DNA of 64,000 nucleotides. Origin: Polaribacter sp. SA4-10. GTDB taxonomy: Bacteria > Bacteroidota > Bacteroidia > Flavobacteriales > Flavobacteriaceae. The DNA is taken from assembly GCF_002163835.1 (NCBI RefSeq), contig NZ_CP019331.1:496001-560000 (forward strand), given 5' to 3'. A program made the translations under genes and the position numbers. The first letter of the stretch is position 1. Each line of letters starts with the position of its first letter. Shown in pieces: positions 53,088 to 61,146 of this stretch. The notes under the pieces are model-generated. The model ran no database searches and had not been told where the DNA came from. It was given only the letters and a program-made list of their open reading frames with translations.

Positions 53088-53624
53088 TCATTTTTTTTTT
53101 CCAAGTAATAACCTTAAACCAATAGACATTGTCGACCATTCAAATTCTGGGCTATCATCCGAGTTCACTCCTCTTACGGCAAAAAATATTGAACCCTGAG
53201 GAACACCTATACCTAGCGTAGCTTCTGCAAACATTCCGCTATCTTCAGTATTAGGTTTTAAGTCTACAGCATACCCCGCTCCTAAACCAAGCGAAAAAAT
53301 TCCAAGATAGTACATTCGTACAACAGCTGAGATTGGTAATAACTGTAAATCATTATAAGTTTTATCTCTGATTGTATACGAGTAGCCAACAGAAACACCA
53401 TACTGAAATGAAGTTGGTGAATTTAAAGGCAAGTTTTCAATTTCACTATTCTCTTTTTTTGTAGAAAACATATAGCCCAGATTTAATGCTGCATTGAATG
53501 AAGATGTTTCCTTACTTAAAGTGTTGCTTGGAAGACCTAAACTTACTTGTGTTTCAAATCCATTTTGTGCTTTCACAGTATTTAGGAGTAGTAATGTAAA
53601 AATTAGTAATAGTATTTTTTTCAT
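53088..53624 (-). CDS. Porin-family outer membrane protein
   Basis: From the ATG at 53624 the protein has 178 residues (MKKILLLIFTLLLLNTVKAQ signal peptide); a longer frame to 53642 is possible but adds six residues ahead of a good signal sequence. Amphipathic strands (FETQVSLGLPS, YGVSVGYSYTI, LGLGAGYAVDL, MSIGLRLLLG) fit a small beta-barrel. Function unknown. Just upstream lies the remnant end of another barrel protein. Confidence 0.75.
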   Translation of the reverse strand: MKKILLLIFTLLLLNTVKAQNGFETQVSLGLPSNTLSKETSSFNAALNLGYMFSTKKENSEIENLPLNSPTSFQYGVSVGYSYTIRDKTYNDLQLLPISAVVRMYYLGIFSLGLGAGYAVDLKPNTEDSGMFAEATLGIGVPQGSIFFAVRGVNSDDSPEFEWSTMSIGLRLLLGKKK

Positions 53625-53671
53625 AATTATTGTTTTTGCCAAATGGTGTTTGTTATTTTTTAATTATTATA

Positions 53672-53805
53672 TTAAGATGCATATCCTAGACCAATACCAA
53701 TACCAATACCAAAAATACATATTTTGCTTTAAAAACAAATCCTCCGTTGGGTTTTTAGTAACGATACCTTACATAAAGTAATGGCAAAGTAACAGAATTT
53801 TAATT
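53672..53805 (-). pseudogene. Remnant of an outer membrane protein 3' end, with (TATTGG)n run
   Basis: The minus strand reads VTLPLLYVRYRY, a stop, KPNGGFVFKA and then, after a frame change, GIGIGIGLGYAS and a final stop, like the last strands of a barrel protein. The Gly-Ile repeat is encoded by four copies of a 6-base unit (53691-53714). No start or N-terminal part remains. Confidence 0.55.
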
Positions 53806-53865
53806 ATCAATCTCTATCTTTGAGAAAACACCTGTATTTAATTCAAAATGCTAAATTTTCTTTCC

Positions 53866-54075
53866 AGTTAACATTGTTACTCCTGTTCTTATATTCATTT
53901 ACTGAATGCAAAACAAGGGTTTTGAGACATTTACGAGCGAACTATAAACAAAAGAAAAGCTAAAAAATAAGCATTGATAGCCATTTCTAATAAACTAATA
54001 AAACAGGCTTTTGCAATCATGAAATCAGGGCATCGGTATGATGTAGCTTTTGTTATATGTATTTGTATTTAAATT
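53866..54075 (+). mobile_element. IS110-family transposase C-terminal remnant, copy 3
   Basis: Shares about 200 bases with copy 2, from GTTACTCCTGTTC through GCATTGATAGCCATTTC to GATGTAGCTTTTGTTAT, with scattered substitutions. The right non-coding end present in copies 1, 2 and 4 is missing here; the homology stops about 13 bases before the DUF3095 gene's downstream region. Confidence 0.8.
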
Positions 54076-54087
54076 ATTCGTACGCTT

Positions 54088-55251
54088 TTAAATACTTAAT
54101 TGTCTATTGTGTGTTTTTTCTTTTAATACCTTGGCAGCTCTGGTGTACCCGCTGCTACCACCATCAACAAAATGGATGTGTTTTGCATTTCTATTTCGAA
54201 CATAACAAGACATTATACTGGTATTACTAACATGAATACCATAAATAATTAGCTCATTTTTTTCTAAATCATCTAGATATTCAGTTAACAATTGTCTTTG
54301 CTTTGCAGTACCAGAGATAACCATATTAATACGTCCATCAATTACAAGGATATCAGATAATTGCGTTAATTCATTTAGATATTTTCTACCTTTTGAATTG
54401 GGCAAATAATAATATTTACCAAGTACTCCAGTTATCCATACCTTCAAAAAGTTTATAACTCCAAACTTCTTATTACTAGCTTTCAGTTCTGTTCTAATCT
54501 TCTGATAATTAAAATTTAATTTTAATTTAGGAACAGAAATAGGGTTTCTATCACTTAATGAACCATATATTTTATCTGTTTTTTCTAAAATTTCTTGAAA
54601 GATAGAAGCTTGTTTTGATTCACTTAAGACGTTAACTAATAATGAAACCACCTCATTTGAGTTTTCTGGTGGGGCAATTTTATTCCACCTACATTCCATT
54701 CCTTCTAAATCTAAATGAGTCTTTTTTGTGTTTGGTTTCTCAAGAATTTTATCTTTAGATTTTATTACTTTTTCAGCAAAGTGTAGCCCATTGCCTAAAA
54801 CTATTGGAATTGTGTGCAACTTATTAATACTTGCCTTGGCAATTTTTAATTCTTGATTATTTTTGTAAACATTAGAAACGGAAATATTTCCAACTCTTAA
54901 ATAAATATCAAATTCTTTTTGAATATTTTCTTTATGTAACGTCAAAGCTTCCATTATTTCTGGTAGTAAAATAGGTGGAATTAATAATGTAGCTCCATCT
55001 CCACCAAAGAAAAAAGGAATATCGATAACATATTTTGAAGCAATATTTAACGCAGCAATTATACTTCCTGTTGCTATTAGATTTACTCTTTCAGAAAATC
55101 CATTTTCTACAGCTGTAGTGGAACCTTTTATATCTGTAACAACAATATACCAATCATCAGGGATTTGTTGGAATAGGTCAGTTTTTGAAAGTATTTCATT
55201 TACTGGCTCTTTGTGGTTTTCAAGGTTTGTATAAAATAAAGTGTTTTTCAT
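54088..55251 (-). CDS. DUF3095 domain protein (nucleotide-cyclase-like)
   Basis: A 387-residue protein. The opening WYIVVTDIKGSTTAVENG and FFFGGDGATLLIPP resemble class III cyclase metal and base-binding segments, the basis of the DUF3095 family's annotation as adenylate-cyclase-like. It is soluble. Its product, if any, is unknown. Upstream arm GTTGGACACAATT (on the minus strand, 55340-55328) fits the GTTRRRY core, but I find no matching arm after its stop, where an IS110 tail now lies. Confidence 0.8.
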   Translation of the reverse strand: MKNTLFYTNLENHKEPVNEILSKTDLFQQIPDDWYIVVTDIKGSTTAVENGFSERVNLIATGSIIAALNIASKYVIDIPFFFGGDGATLLIPPILLPEIMEALTLHKENIQKEFDIYLRVGNISVSNVYKNNQELKIAKASINKLHTIPIVLGNGLHFAEKVIKSKDKILEKPNTKKTHLDLEGMECRWNKIAPPENSNEVVSLLVNVLSESKQASIFQEILEKTDKIYGSLSDRNPISVPKLKLNFNYQKIRTELKASNKKFGVINFLKVWITGVLGKYYYLPNSKGRKYLNELTQLSDILVIDGRINMVISGTAKQRQLLTEYLDDLEKNELIIYGIHVSNTSIMSCYVRNRNAKHIHFVDGGSSGYTRAAKVLKEKTHNRQLSI

Positions 55252-55330
55252 AATATATTTATATAAGAACCATTAGTGCAAAAAAATACTTTGTTCATAG
55301 ATTTTTTTTTAAGAAACCTTCACTTTTAAT

Positions 55331-55527
55331 TGTGTCCAACGTTTCAATACATAGGAAACGTAGTGTATAAAAATACACTATATTTCGATTAAGTACTTCA
55401 CCAAAACTTTTTATTTTGTTATCTCTTTTTTGCTCTAAAGCCAAATCAAAAAGATTTGGTGGACACATTAAGCTTTTGGTTATCCAACAAAACCCGCATT
55501 AATTACAGCCATTGTTAGCAGTAGTTT
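55331..55527 (-). repeat. attC-like site upstream of DUF3095 / downstream of the YiiX-like gene
   Basis: Ends: TGTGTCCAAC (55331-55340, core of the next unit) and GTTAGCAGTAGTTT (55514-55527, arm of the YiiX-like unit). Inside are perfect hairpins TAGTGTAT/ATACACTA (55371-55390 region) and CCAAATC/GATTTGG. Confidence 0.7.
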
Positions 55528-55547
55528 ATATAAAATACATGTACCCT

Positions 55548-56225
55548 TTATTCATTCTCATAATCATGAACAAATCTGATATGAGGACTGCTGGCCATCA
55601 AGTTAGGATTTGTTCCTTCAATTCCCTCAGGAATTGGCTGGTTGCGTGTTTTGTAATAAGTTACCCAACTAGGCATTGGGTTTCCCGTGCTATCGTTAAA
55701 GGTCATTGGGTGAGTAAGAAAAGGAATAGAATCTGTAGGTAAATCTTGAGAAGAAAACATTTTATAAACTAATTCTGAGCAATAATAAGAAGCGTCATCC
55801 CATAAAAAAATTTCATCATAAGGCGTATTTATTCTATCGATTCCATACGCTATTGCTTTAGAAATATAAGGCTGGTAATAGCTATCTAGTCTTGCAACCC
55901 TGGTTTGAGATTTGCTGAATTTATTTTTATTCCTGTTCAGAAATTTTATTAAAGGAGTTTGGCAAATTCCTTCTTTTGGAACCGCCTCCACTACAAACCA
56001 TTTTTCATCTTTTTGCATTGCCATACCAACATGCGAATAGTTTTTAGAAAATGAAGTTGCCGTTACATCTTTAATCGCATTATCTATTTCGCCTGTTCCC
56101 GTATTTTGAAACAGTAAATCTCCTTGTTTTATTTCAAAATTATTGTTTTTTTGATTGTTATTGCAACTGAGCAAAACAAAGGAGAATATAAGTAGGGTGC
56201 AAGTTTGCTTTAAGGTCTTATTCAT
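55548..56225 (-). CDS. YiiX-like NlpC/P60-type cysteine hydrolase, lipoprotein
   Basis: A 225-residue protein with lipobox LLSC (Cys21). The papain-like permuted NlpC/P60 (YiiX/YebB) core has QGDLLFQN, the histidine in NYSHVGMAM, the downstream VVEAV and the cysteine in YYCSELVYKMF. Such enzymes cleave amide or ester bonds in cell-wall or lipid substrates. Its flanks pair: GTTGGCAGTAATTTT upstream (complement of 56257-56271) and GTTAGCAGTAGTTT downstream, 12 of 14 positions. Confidence 0.85.
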   Translation of the reverse strand: MNKTLKQTCTLLIFSFVLLSCNNNQKNNNFEIKQGDLLFQNTGTGEIDNAIKDVTATSFSKNYSHVGMAMQKDEKWFVVEAVPKEGICQTPLIKFLNRNKNKFSKSQTRVARLDSYYQPYISKAIAYGIDRINTPYDEIFLWDDASYYCSELVYKMFSSQDLPTDSIPFLTHPMTFNDSTGNPMPSWVTYYKTRNQPIPEGIEGTNPNLMASSPHIRFVHDYENE

Positions 56226-56256
56226 TAGTTTCTTGTTGTTAATTTAAGAACGGGAC

Positions 56257-56391
56257 AAAATTACTGCCAACATCTTTGTAATATGGTTTGTTGTGTGTTT
56301 TAAACGCCCAATCTACTAAATTAAGAAAGATCGGCGAAACTCCTTCGGAATTTCATAAGTAAACTTGCACTAGTAATTAATTTTAGACATC
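56257..56391 (-). repeat. attC-like site between the GNAT and YiiX-like units
   Basis: Ends: AAAATTACTGCCAAC (56257-56271) and TTTAGACATC (56382-56391). Inside is GAAACTCC/GGAATTTC (near 56336-56354) and the shared blocks TAGTAATTAATTTTAG and GTGTTTTAAACGCCC. Confidence 0.65.
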
Positions 56392-56404
56392 TTAAGTTTG
56401 TCTT

Positions 56405-56854
56405 TTAGTACAAATCTTTTGCAAGACATATACAGTCTTTAATGTCTTTTAGTTCACCATATTTTTCAATTAAATTATAATGATTTCGTTGATAAAGTTT
56501 ATTTGCTTCTGGTTGTTTTGAGCCCATAAAGAGTAAACATTTAGTATGTCCTAATTCTCGAGACCAATTTTCTAATGCTGATAAAATCTTTTCTCCAATT
56601 CTTTGTCCCCTTGCTTCAGGAGAAACATACATTCTTTTGATCTCCATAGAATTATTGTCGTATTTAGAAATAGCTCCGCAACCAATGGCTATGTCTTTTT
56701 TCAGTATCAAAACAACATACTTAATACTAGATATTTTATTAAATTGAGATAGAGGATGAGTTTTTCCATCTCTATTTGCAAGATCAGAATTTAGTAATTG
56801 AACAAGTTTTTCAAATTCCGGGTTTTGAGAGTTTGTTCTTATTATTTCTATCAT
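56405..56854 (-). CDS. GNAT family N-acetyltransferase
   Basis: I take the ATG at 56854 (149 residues, MIEIIRTNSQNPEF); a frame reaching 56920 would run through the recombination core. The acetyl-CoA loop is RMYVSPEARGQRIGEKIL and the final strand region is KCLLFMGSKQPEANKLYQR. Small single-domain acetyltransferase with unknown acceptor; such genes are frequent in integron cassettes. Flanks: GTTGGGCGTC upstream, TTTAGACATC downstream (6 of 10, mostly transitions). Confidence 0.87.
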   Translation of the reverse strand: MIEIIRTNSQNPEFEKLVQLLNSDLANRDGKTHPLSQFNKISSIKYVVLILKKDIAIGCGAISKYDNNSMEIKRMYVSPEARGQRIGEKILSALENWSRELGHTKCLLFMGSKQPEANKLYQRNHYNLIEKYGELKDIKDCICLAKDLY

Positions 56855-56874
56855 ATTTTGGAGTAAGCTAAAAT

Positions 56875-57245
56875 GACGCCCAACGGGTTTTCCATATCGT
56901 TTTTCACGTGTTTTAAGCACCTAATTTAGTAAATACAAACTGAATAAAAAATTTACTGATATTGAAGTAGTTAATATTTAAATAGCAACATTTTTATAGC
57001 GTGTTAAAAATTAGCATTGATAGCCAGTTTCTAATAAACTATTAAAACAGGCTTTCGCAATTGCAAAATCAGGGCATCCTCATAATTCAACTTTTGTGAC
57101 GGTATTTGTGGCTAAATAGTAAATGAAATCTAAAAAAAAATGAACAAAAAAAGCTTAATTATAAAATTAAGCCTAGCATAATAGTGTACAAAATTAATGA
57201 AGAAAAGCCTTGTTTTTTAGCTCAGTTCTTTGTTGTGTGCCGTTT
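56875..57245 (-). repeat. attC-like site carrying an IS110 tail
   Basis: Ends: GACGCCCAAC (56875-56884, a full G^TTRRRY core on the minus strand) and GTTGTGTGCCGTTT (57232-57245). Between them is the block GTGTTTTAAGCACC-TAATTTAGTAAATAC, then IS110 tail copy 4 (57014-57119) with its non-coding right end. The same composite is at 46274-46619. Confidence 0.7.
57014..57119 (+). mobile_element. IS110-family transposase C-terminal remnant, copy 4
   Basis: Plus strand GCATTGATAGCC-AGTTTCTAATAAAC continues as LLKQAFAIAKSGHP-like sequence with one inserted base and ends in TAG. Matches copies 1-3. Confidence 0.82.
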
Positions 57246-58046
57246 TTATTCTTTTATTTGAGTTGTTTCAGTTTTCTGAAAAATAGGTTTTCCTTTTAAT
57301 GCTTGTACTAGTGTTGTCGTTGCTAGAAGTCCGTAGAATATTGAAATTATAATTGTTGCTTTTGTGTTTTTAAAGATAAAGAATGAAAGCAGTGGAAGTA
57401 TTTGTAAAGCGTGCATTCCTATGAAGTGAGATACTCTTAAATCACCTACCGTTTTACTCCAACCTACAATAAACCAGTTAGAATTATCATTGATTGCTCC
57501 TACGCTATGGTTCATTCGTGAACCCATTAAAGCACCTTCGAAAGAAAAAACTACAAAAATGAGTATTCCAAAACGAATTGCCCAAACATAGTAATTTGGT
57601 AAATCAGGAAAAGTCTGTGTAAAAAACAATAAGCCAATGTATGCTGTATATAGTGTTACGATTGTAGCCGCTAAACCCATTAATGAATACAACATTGAAT
57701 ACGTGGATGTACTTACATTGAAATGAGACATCTGTCCTTGTGAGGCTTGAAAAGTGATGTATAAAAGTTCAAAACCAAACAAAATAATGACTACCCAATT
57801 AAAAGGTGTTATATTAAAATTTGCCAAATAATGGCAATACCATGCCATTGTCCAAGCGAATACTCCTATTGAAACAGCAAATTTGAAAGGCTTAAACCAA
57901 GCGTTTACTCCGTGAACTTGTGTAGTTGTAAGTTTAGTTAAAACGATAAAAATTATTGTAAGACATAAGCAGAACAAACCAAAATAAAACAAGGATTCGT
58001 TCCGAATTTTTAATTCCTTAATAAAATTTAATATTCCTTCAATCAT
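57246..58046 (-). CDS. Multipass membrane protein of unknown function
   Basis: From the ATG at 58046, 266 residues with seven or eight hydrophobic segments. Histidines sit inside or next to membrane segments (WYCHYLANF, MSHFNVS, SHFIGMHALQ). I do not recognise the family. The start lies five bases after the stop of the preceding membrane-protein gene, so both are one transcript; an HxlR regulator is divergent upstream. Confidence 0.7.
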   Translation of the reverse strand: MIEGILNFIKELKIRNESLFYFGLFCLCLTIIFIVLTKLTTTQVHGVNAWFKPFKFAVSIGVFAWTMAWYCHYLANFNITPFNWVVIILFGFELLYITFQASQGQMSHFNVSTSTYSMLYSLMGLAATIVTLYTAYIGLLFFTQTFPDLPNYYVWAIRFGILIFVVFSFEGALMGSRMNHSVGAINDNSNWFIVGWSKTVGDLRVSHFIGMHALQILPLLSFFIFKNTKATIIISIFYGLLATTTLVQALKGKPIFQKTETTQIKE

Positions 58047-58050
58047 TGCC

Positions 58051-58752
58051 TTAGTGTTTTTTGTCAAGCGTAAACTTCGGTACAAAATAATTCAAGCAAT
58101 AAAGCATTGCACCGTATGTGAAAATGAGCGTAGGCATATTGGTATTAAATCCTAAATCAAATTCTGGAATACCAAATAACTCTCTAAAAGATTTTGTTGC
58201 AATTAGTAGCATAAAAATAATTCCATAAGCGAAAACAGAAATAATTGCAATTCTATTTTTTGTAGTTCTAATAATTCCTTTTTTTGCTTCTTCTCTAAAG
58301 AAATACCATAGAGCCCCAATACTAAATAAGGCTTCTATTAAAATAGCTACATAAGGATTAGACGCATACAGTCCAAGACCTACTTCTATTGTGTCCGCTC
58401 CAAAAATGTGGTGCATATGACCTGAAAATAAATCTAAAACAAAATGGATAGAGACTAAAGCCACACTTACTAAGCCTATTTTAGTACTTTTAAATAGGAA
58501 TCTCCCAAGTAAGAAAACAGTAGCCAACCAAAATAATTGAGGTAACAAATCATGACTGTATAACATATCGACTACCATATTACTTAAAGTGGCATCAAAG
58601 GCGTCACTTGGATTGGTTGGTTCAATACCTAAATAGTGAAAGGTAAACCACAAAAAATCTTGCAATTGAGATATAATTAAAAAATAAAGTAACGTTCCTT
58701 TTGGGAATTTTTGTTTTGCAATTAATGCCGTTGTAAAATGTCCTGCTAACAT
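58051..58752 (-). CDS. Membrane protein, metal-dependent-hydrolase-like (YdjM/DUF457-type)
   Basis: A 233-residue protein with about six hydrophobic segments. The layout MLAGHFTTALIAKQK, SIHFVLDLFSGHMHH with several intramembrane histidines and acidic residues resembles membrane-bound hydrolases of the YdjM/DUF457 group; the match is by pattern only. Controlled by the divergent HxlR gene's region. Confidence 0.55.
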   Translation of the reverse strand: MLAGHFTTALIAKQKFPKGTLLYFLIISQLQDFLWFTFHYLGIEPTNPSDAFDATLSNMVVDMLYSHDLLPQLFWLATVFLLGRFLFKSTKIGLVSVALVSIHFVLDLFSGHMHHIFGADTIEVGLGLYASNPYVAILIEALFSIGALWYFFREEAKKGIIRTTKNRIAIISVFAYGIIFMLLIATKSFRELFGIPEFDLGFNTNMPTLIFTYGAMLYCLNYFVPKFTLDKKH

Positions 58753-58779
58753 AATTCTTGTTTAATTTTTGTAATATTG

Positions 58780-58819
58780 CTATCGAATTGAAAGCAAAAA
58801 TATAAATTACTATCGAATT
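58780..58819. promoter_or_regulatory. Two operator-like direct repeats, 30 bp apart
   Basis: CTATCGAATT occurs at 58780-58789 and 58810-58819, one complete three-turn helical spacing. The second copy sits in a dyad TACTATCGAATTAATAGTA. It lies between the divergent HxlR gene and the membrane-protein pair. Confidence 0.7.
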
Positions 58820-58840
58820 AATAGTAATAATTTCTAAAAA

Positions 58841-59260
58841 ATGAAAAAAGAATTTCGTTCTGGATGTCCAATCTCTTCTACACTCGATGTTGTAGGTGAT
58901 AAATGGTCTTTGTTAATTATTAGAGATATGCTTGTTAAGCATAAAAAGACTTTCAAGGAAATTTCTGATTCAGACGAAAGAATTGCTCCGAGCATTTTAT
59001 CTGCACGATTAAAATTGTTAGAATCGTATAAACTGATATTCAGAACGAAAATGCCCGAAAATAAAAAAGAAAATATTTATTTGTTAACGGAAAAGGGGAT
59101 TCGTTTAACTCCAATAATTATTGAATTCAGTTTGTGGGGAAATTCCAATATGCGAGAATTTAATGAAATAGATGATATTGAAGGCTTGAATGCAGATAAG
59201 ACTTTAATTATTCAAACTGTTCAAGATAGTTATAATGCTATGTTGCTTAATTTCCGATAA
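58841..59260 (+). CDS. HxlR family transcriptional regulator
   Basis: A 139-residue winged helix-turn-helix protein. The start SGCPISSTLDVVGDKWSLLIIRDML is the HxlR signature, with a conserved Cys15-type residue near the N-terminus (GCPIS); some HxlR proteins sense redox or aldehyde stress through that cysteine. It is the only plus-strand gene within the unit 57246-59270 and probably controls the two membrane genes from the shared operator region. Confidence 0.92.
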   Translation: MKKEFRSGCPISSTLDVVGDKWSLLIIRDMLVKHKKTFKEISDSDERIAPSILSARLKLLESYKLIFRTKMPENKKENIYLLTEKGIRLTPIIIEFSLWGNSNMREFNEIDDIEGLNADKTLIIQTVQDSYNAMLLNFR

Positions 59261-59270
59261 TGTTGCTCTC

Positions 59271-59352
59271 AAATGGCATACCACGGTTAGTATATGAAGC
59301 GCAGCCTGCCGATAGGCGGCTATGATTTCATATACAGTGTTGTACGCTGGCT
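59271..59352 (-). repeat. attC-like site (short form)
   Basis: Ends: AAATGGCATACCAC (59271-59284) and GTTGTACGCTGGCT (59339-59352). Only 82 bases long. A central hairpin TATATGAA/TTCATATA (59290-59334) encloses GCAGCCTGCC/GGCGGC. Length and shape fit an integron attC site well. Confidence 0.75.
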
Positions 59353-59389
59353 ATTTTTTTTTGCTATTCTCTTGATTAGTTTTAGAGGG

Positions 59390-59866
59390 TTAATTGCTTT
59401 TTAGTTTTTCGGCTACTTCATCATAGTATTCCTGTGTTACTACTTCAGTCCAAGTAGTTGGTTGTCCACCGCCATATAAAGCCAAATATGTTACATCACT
59501 AAGCTTTGAGGAGGAATGCCAATGTTCCGTATCTTTCTCACATTTAATTAGATCTCCTTCTTTCAAAATTACAGGCTCATTTCCTCTCTCCTGATAATAG
59601 GCTTCTCCATCTACAATTATCAAGACTTGCGCTGTTCCATGTTTATGCCAATCCAAGGTTGAGTTTGCTTTAAAAGTTGCTTTTGTGATGTTATAACCTA
59701 ATTCTTTATCATCGTGGATAATAGCGTTCAACCAAGCTTCTCCGATGTAATGAGTATTGGGTGCTTTATTACCTTCTGTCAGATATGAAGCAACCTCGTA
59801 TTCAGTCTTTTGAGAATAGGCTGATAAAGAGACTAGTACTAGCAAGAATAAAATTGAATTTTTCAT
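59390..59866 (-). CDS. Secreted cupin-domain protein
   Basis: A 158-residue protein with signal peptide (1-18, ending AYSQK). The cupin motifs are TLDWHKHGTAQVLIIVDG (HxH metal ligands) and KCEKDTEHWHSSS. It resembles (R)-mandelonitrile-lyase or quercetinase-like small cupins; actual substrate unknown. It starts one base after the stop of the hydrolase gene (59866/59867), so both belong to the same unit. Confidence 0.86.
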   Translation of the reverse strand: MKNSILFLLVLVSLSAYSQKTEYEVASYLTEGNKAPNTHYIGEAWLNAIIHDDKELGYNITKATFKANSTLDWHKHGTAQVLIIVDGEAYYQERGNEPVILKEGDLIKCEKDTEHWHSSSKLSDVTYLALYGGGQPTTWTEVVTQEYYDEVAEKLKSN

Positions 59867-60985
59867 TTAATTTAAGTTTTTAGTTATTAACCATCGATTC
59901 ATTAAATCGGCTATTATTTTGTTGTTTAAATCTGACATCGGGAAATGAGTATTGCCTTTTATTCCTTTTTCAGGTAAATGTATAAGAGTAACATCTCCAC
60001 CATATTCATTAACTACGTTTGTCCAATGTTTTGCCATTTCTAATGCGGCACGCCATTGCTCTTGACCCGGATTATCAAATACTTTTTCTTTTGGAATATA
60101 ATCGCCATAGTAAATAACTATAGGTATTTCAGTCAATCTTTTGAAGATTTCCTTTGATACACCACGAGCAGATAGAGTGCCTCCAAAATATGAGATTGAA
60201 TTTGGAACTTCATTTTCTGGAAAAACAAAGTTGCTCCCTGGCTCAAAACTGACAATAGCCTTGATACTTTCATTTTTTAAGGCAGTAAGCCAACCTTGTC
60301 CACCACTATGAGAGTGAGTAACCAATATGCCATCACCAATCTTGTCAAATAAGGTTGACATTGTATTTATATTTAATTCGATATCTAAGGGTCCTGTATC
60401 AGGTGTTATTTGGCGAAAGAATTGATTAAGAGCTTCGGATTCTTTAGAGAATTGAACATCAGGATAAAATTCATTGTTTATTCCTAGTCTGAAAATCCCA
60501 AACCAAAGTTGGTCATCAGTATTTGCTGTCATTGTCATAGGCTTTGTGCTTCTTCCTGATAGTCCACGTCTTGGCTGGTCAACTAAATAAACAGAATATT
60601 TCTTTTTTAAGAAAATGGATTGGAATCCTTCTCTACCGTCAGGCGTAGTTTGCCAAGTTCTCATTGATTGACCATAACCGTGCCAAAACACCAAAGGTAA
60701 TTTCTTTGATTGAGATGGTATTTGATAAAAAACAGTAGCGTGGTCTCCGTGAATTGTCTGTCCTTCTGTGTTTTGATTCGTTGGATTAAAAAAACCGTGA
60801 GCTACAGGGTCGAAATTTCCAGAACTTTGTAACACTTCCCCTCCGACTGAAAAACTTCCTTGCTCACTAATTTCGATAATGTCAATATTTTCTGAGGCAA
60901 CTTTTTCTTCGTTATTACAGGCTACGTATAAGATAGCGAATAATAATGCTGAGGCAATTCTCCAATTTTCAATTTTATATGTCAT
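59867..60985 (-). CDS. Alpha/beta hydrolase, lipoprotein
   Basis: A 372-residue protein with lipobox YVAC (Cys23). The core has WHGYGQSMRTW oxyanion, the serine in VTHSHSGGQGW (GHSxG replaced by THSHSGG, about residue 226) and a late HIS/Asp region (IHLPEKGIKGNTHFP). The form resembles a family of secreted esterases found next to cupins; the pair suggests degradation of a phenolic or ester compound. Upstream arm GTACGCAAGCT pairs with the downstream arm of the cupin gene at 9 of 11 positions. Confidence 0.82.
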   Translation of the reverse strand: MTYKIENWRIASALLFAILYVACNNEEKVASENIDIIEISEQGSFSVGGEVLQSSGNFDPVAHGFFNPTNQNTEGQTIHGDHATVFYQIPSQSKKLPLVFWHGYGQSMRTWQTTPDGREGFQSIFLKKKYSVYLVDQPRRGLSGRSTKPMTMTANTDDQLWFGIFRLGINNEFYPDVQFSKESEALNQFFRQITPDTGPLDIELNINTMSTLFDKIGDGILVTHSHSGGQGWLTALKNESIKAIVSFEPGSNFVFPENEVPNSISYFGGTLSARGVSKEIFKRLTEIPIVIYYGDYIPKEKVFDNPGQEQWRAALEMAKHWTNVVNEYGGDVTLIHLPEKGIKGNTHFPMSDLNNKIIADLMNRWLITKNLN

Positions 60986-61007
60986 TTTCTTGCTACTTCG
61001 TTTTTTT

Positions 61008-61146
61008 AGCTTGCGTACGTTTAGTATAACAGCAGTAGCGGATTAAAACGCACTAACTATCGGTTTACAATATTCTAATTAAAAGCAATAGCGGTTTGAG
61101 TTTACACCTAAACCGCTATTGCTTTTATACCTTGTTGGCATTAGTT
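61008..61146 (-). repeat. attC-like site containing a terminator-grade hairpin
   Basis: Ends: AGCTTGCGTACG (61008-61019) and GTTGGCATTAGTT (61134-61146, touching the stop of the 61145 gene). The inner 17-bp perfect stem is listed separately. Confidence 0.75.
61081..61126 (-). terminator. Perfect 17-bp hairpin inside the attC-like site
   Basis: AAAAGCAATAGCGGTTT (61081-61097) is the exact inverted complement of 61110-61126, with a 12-base loop. It can end the minus-strand transcript of the 61145 gene (TTTT at the end of the stem) and is also the central stem of the attC-like fold. Confidence 0.8.

Noticed and set aside
53691..53714. Phase-variable microsatellite controlling the 53088-53624 gene
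   Set aside because: The run lies in a decayed upstream gene end, outside any promoter box or reading frame of the intact gene.
54003..54130. A paired attC-like arm after the DUF3095 gene
   Set aside because: I looked for a match to GTTGGACACAATT and found none; the area is occupied by an IS110 tail, so I do not claim a site there.
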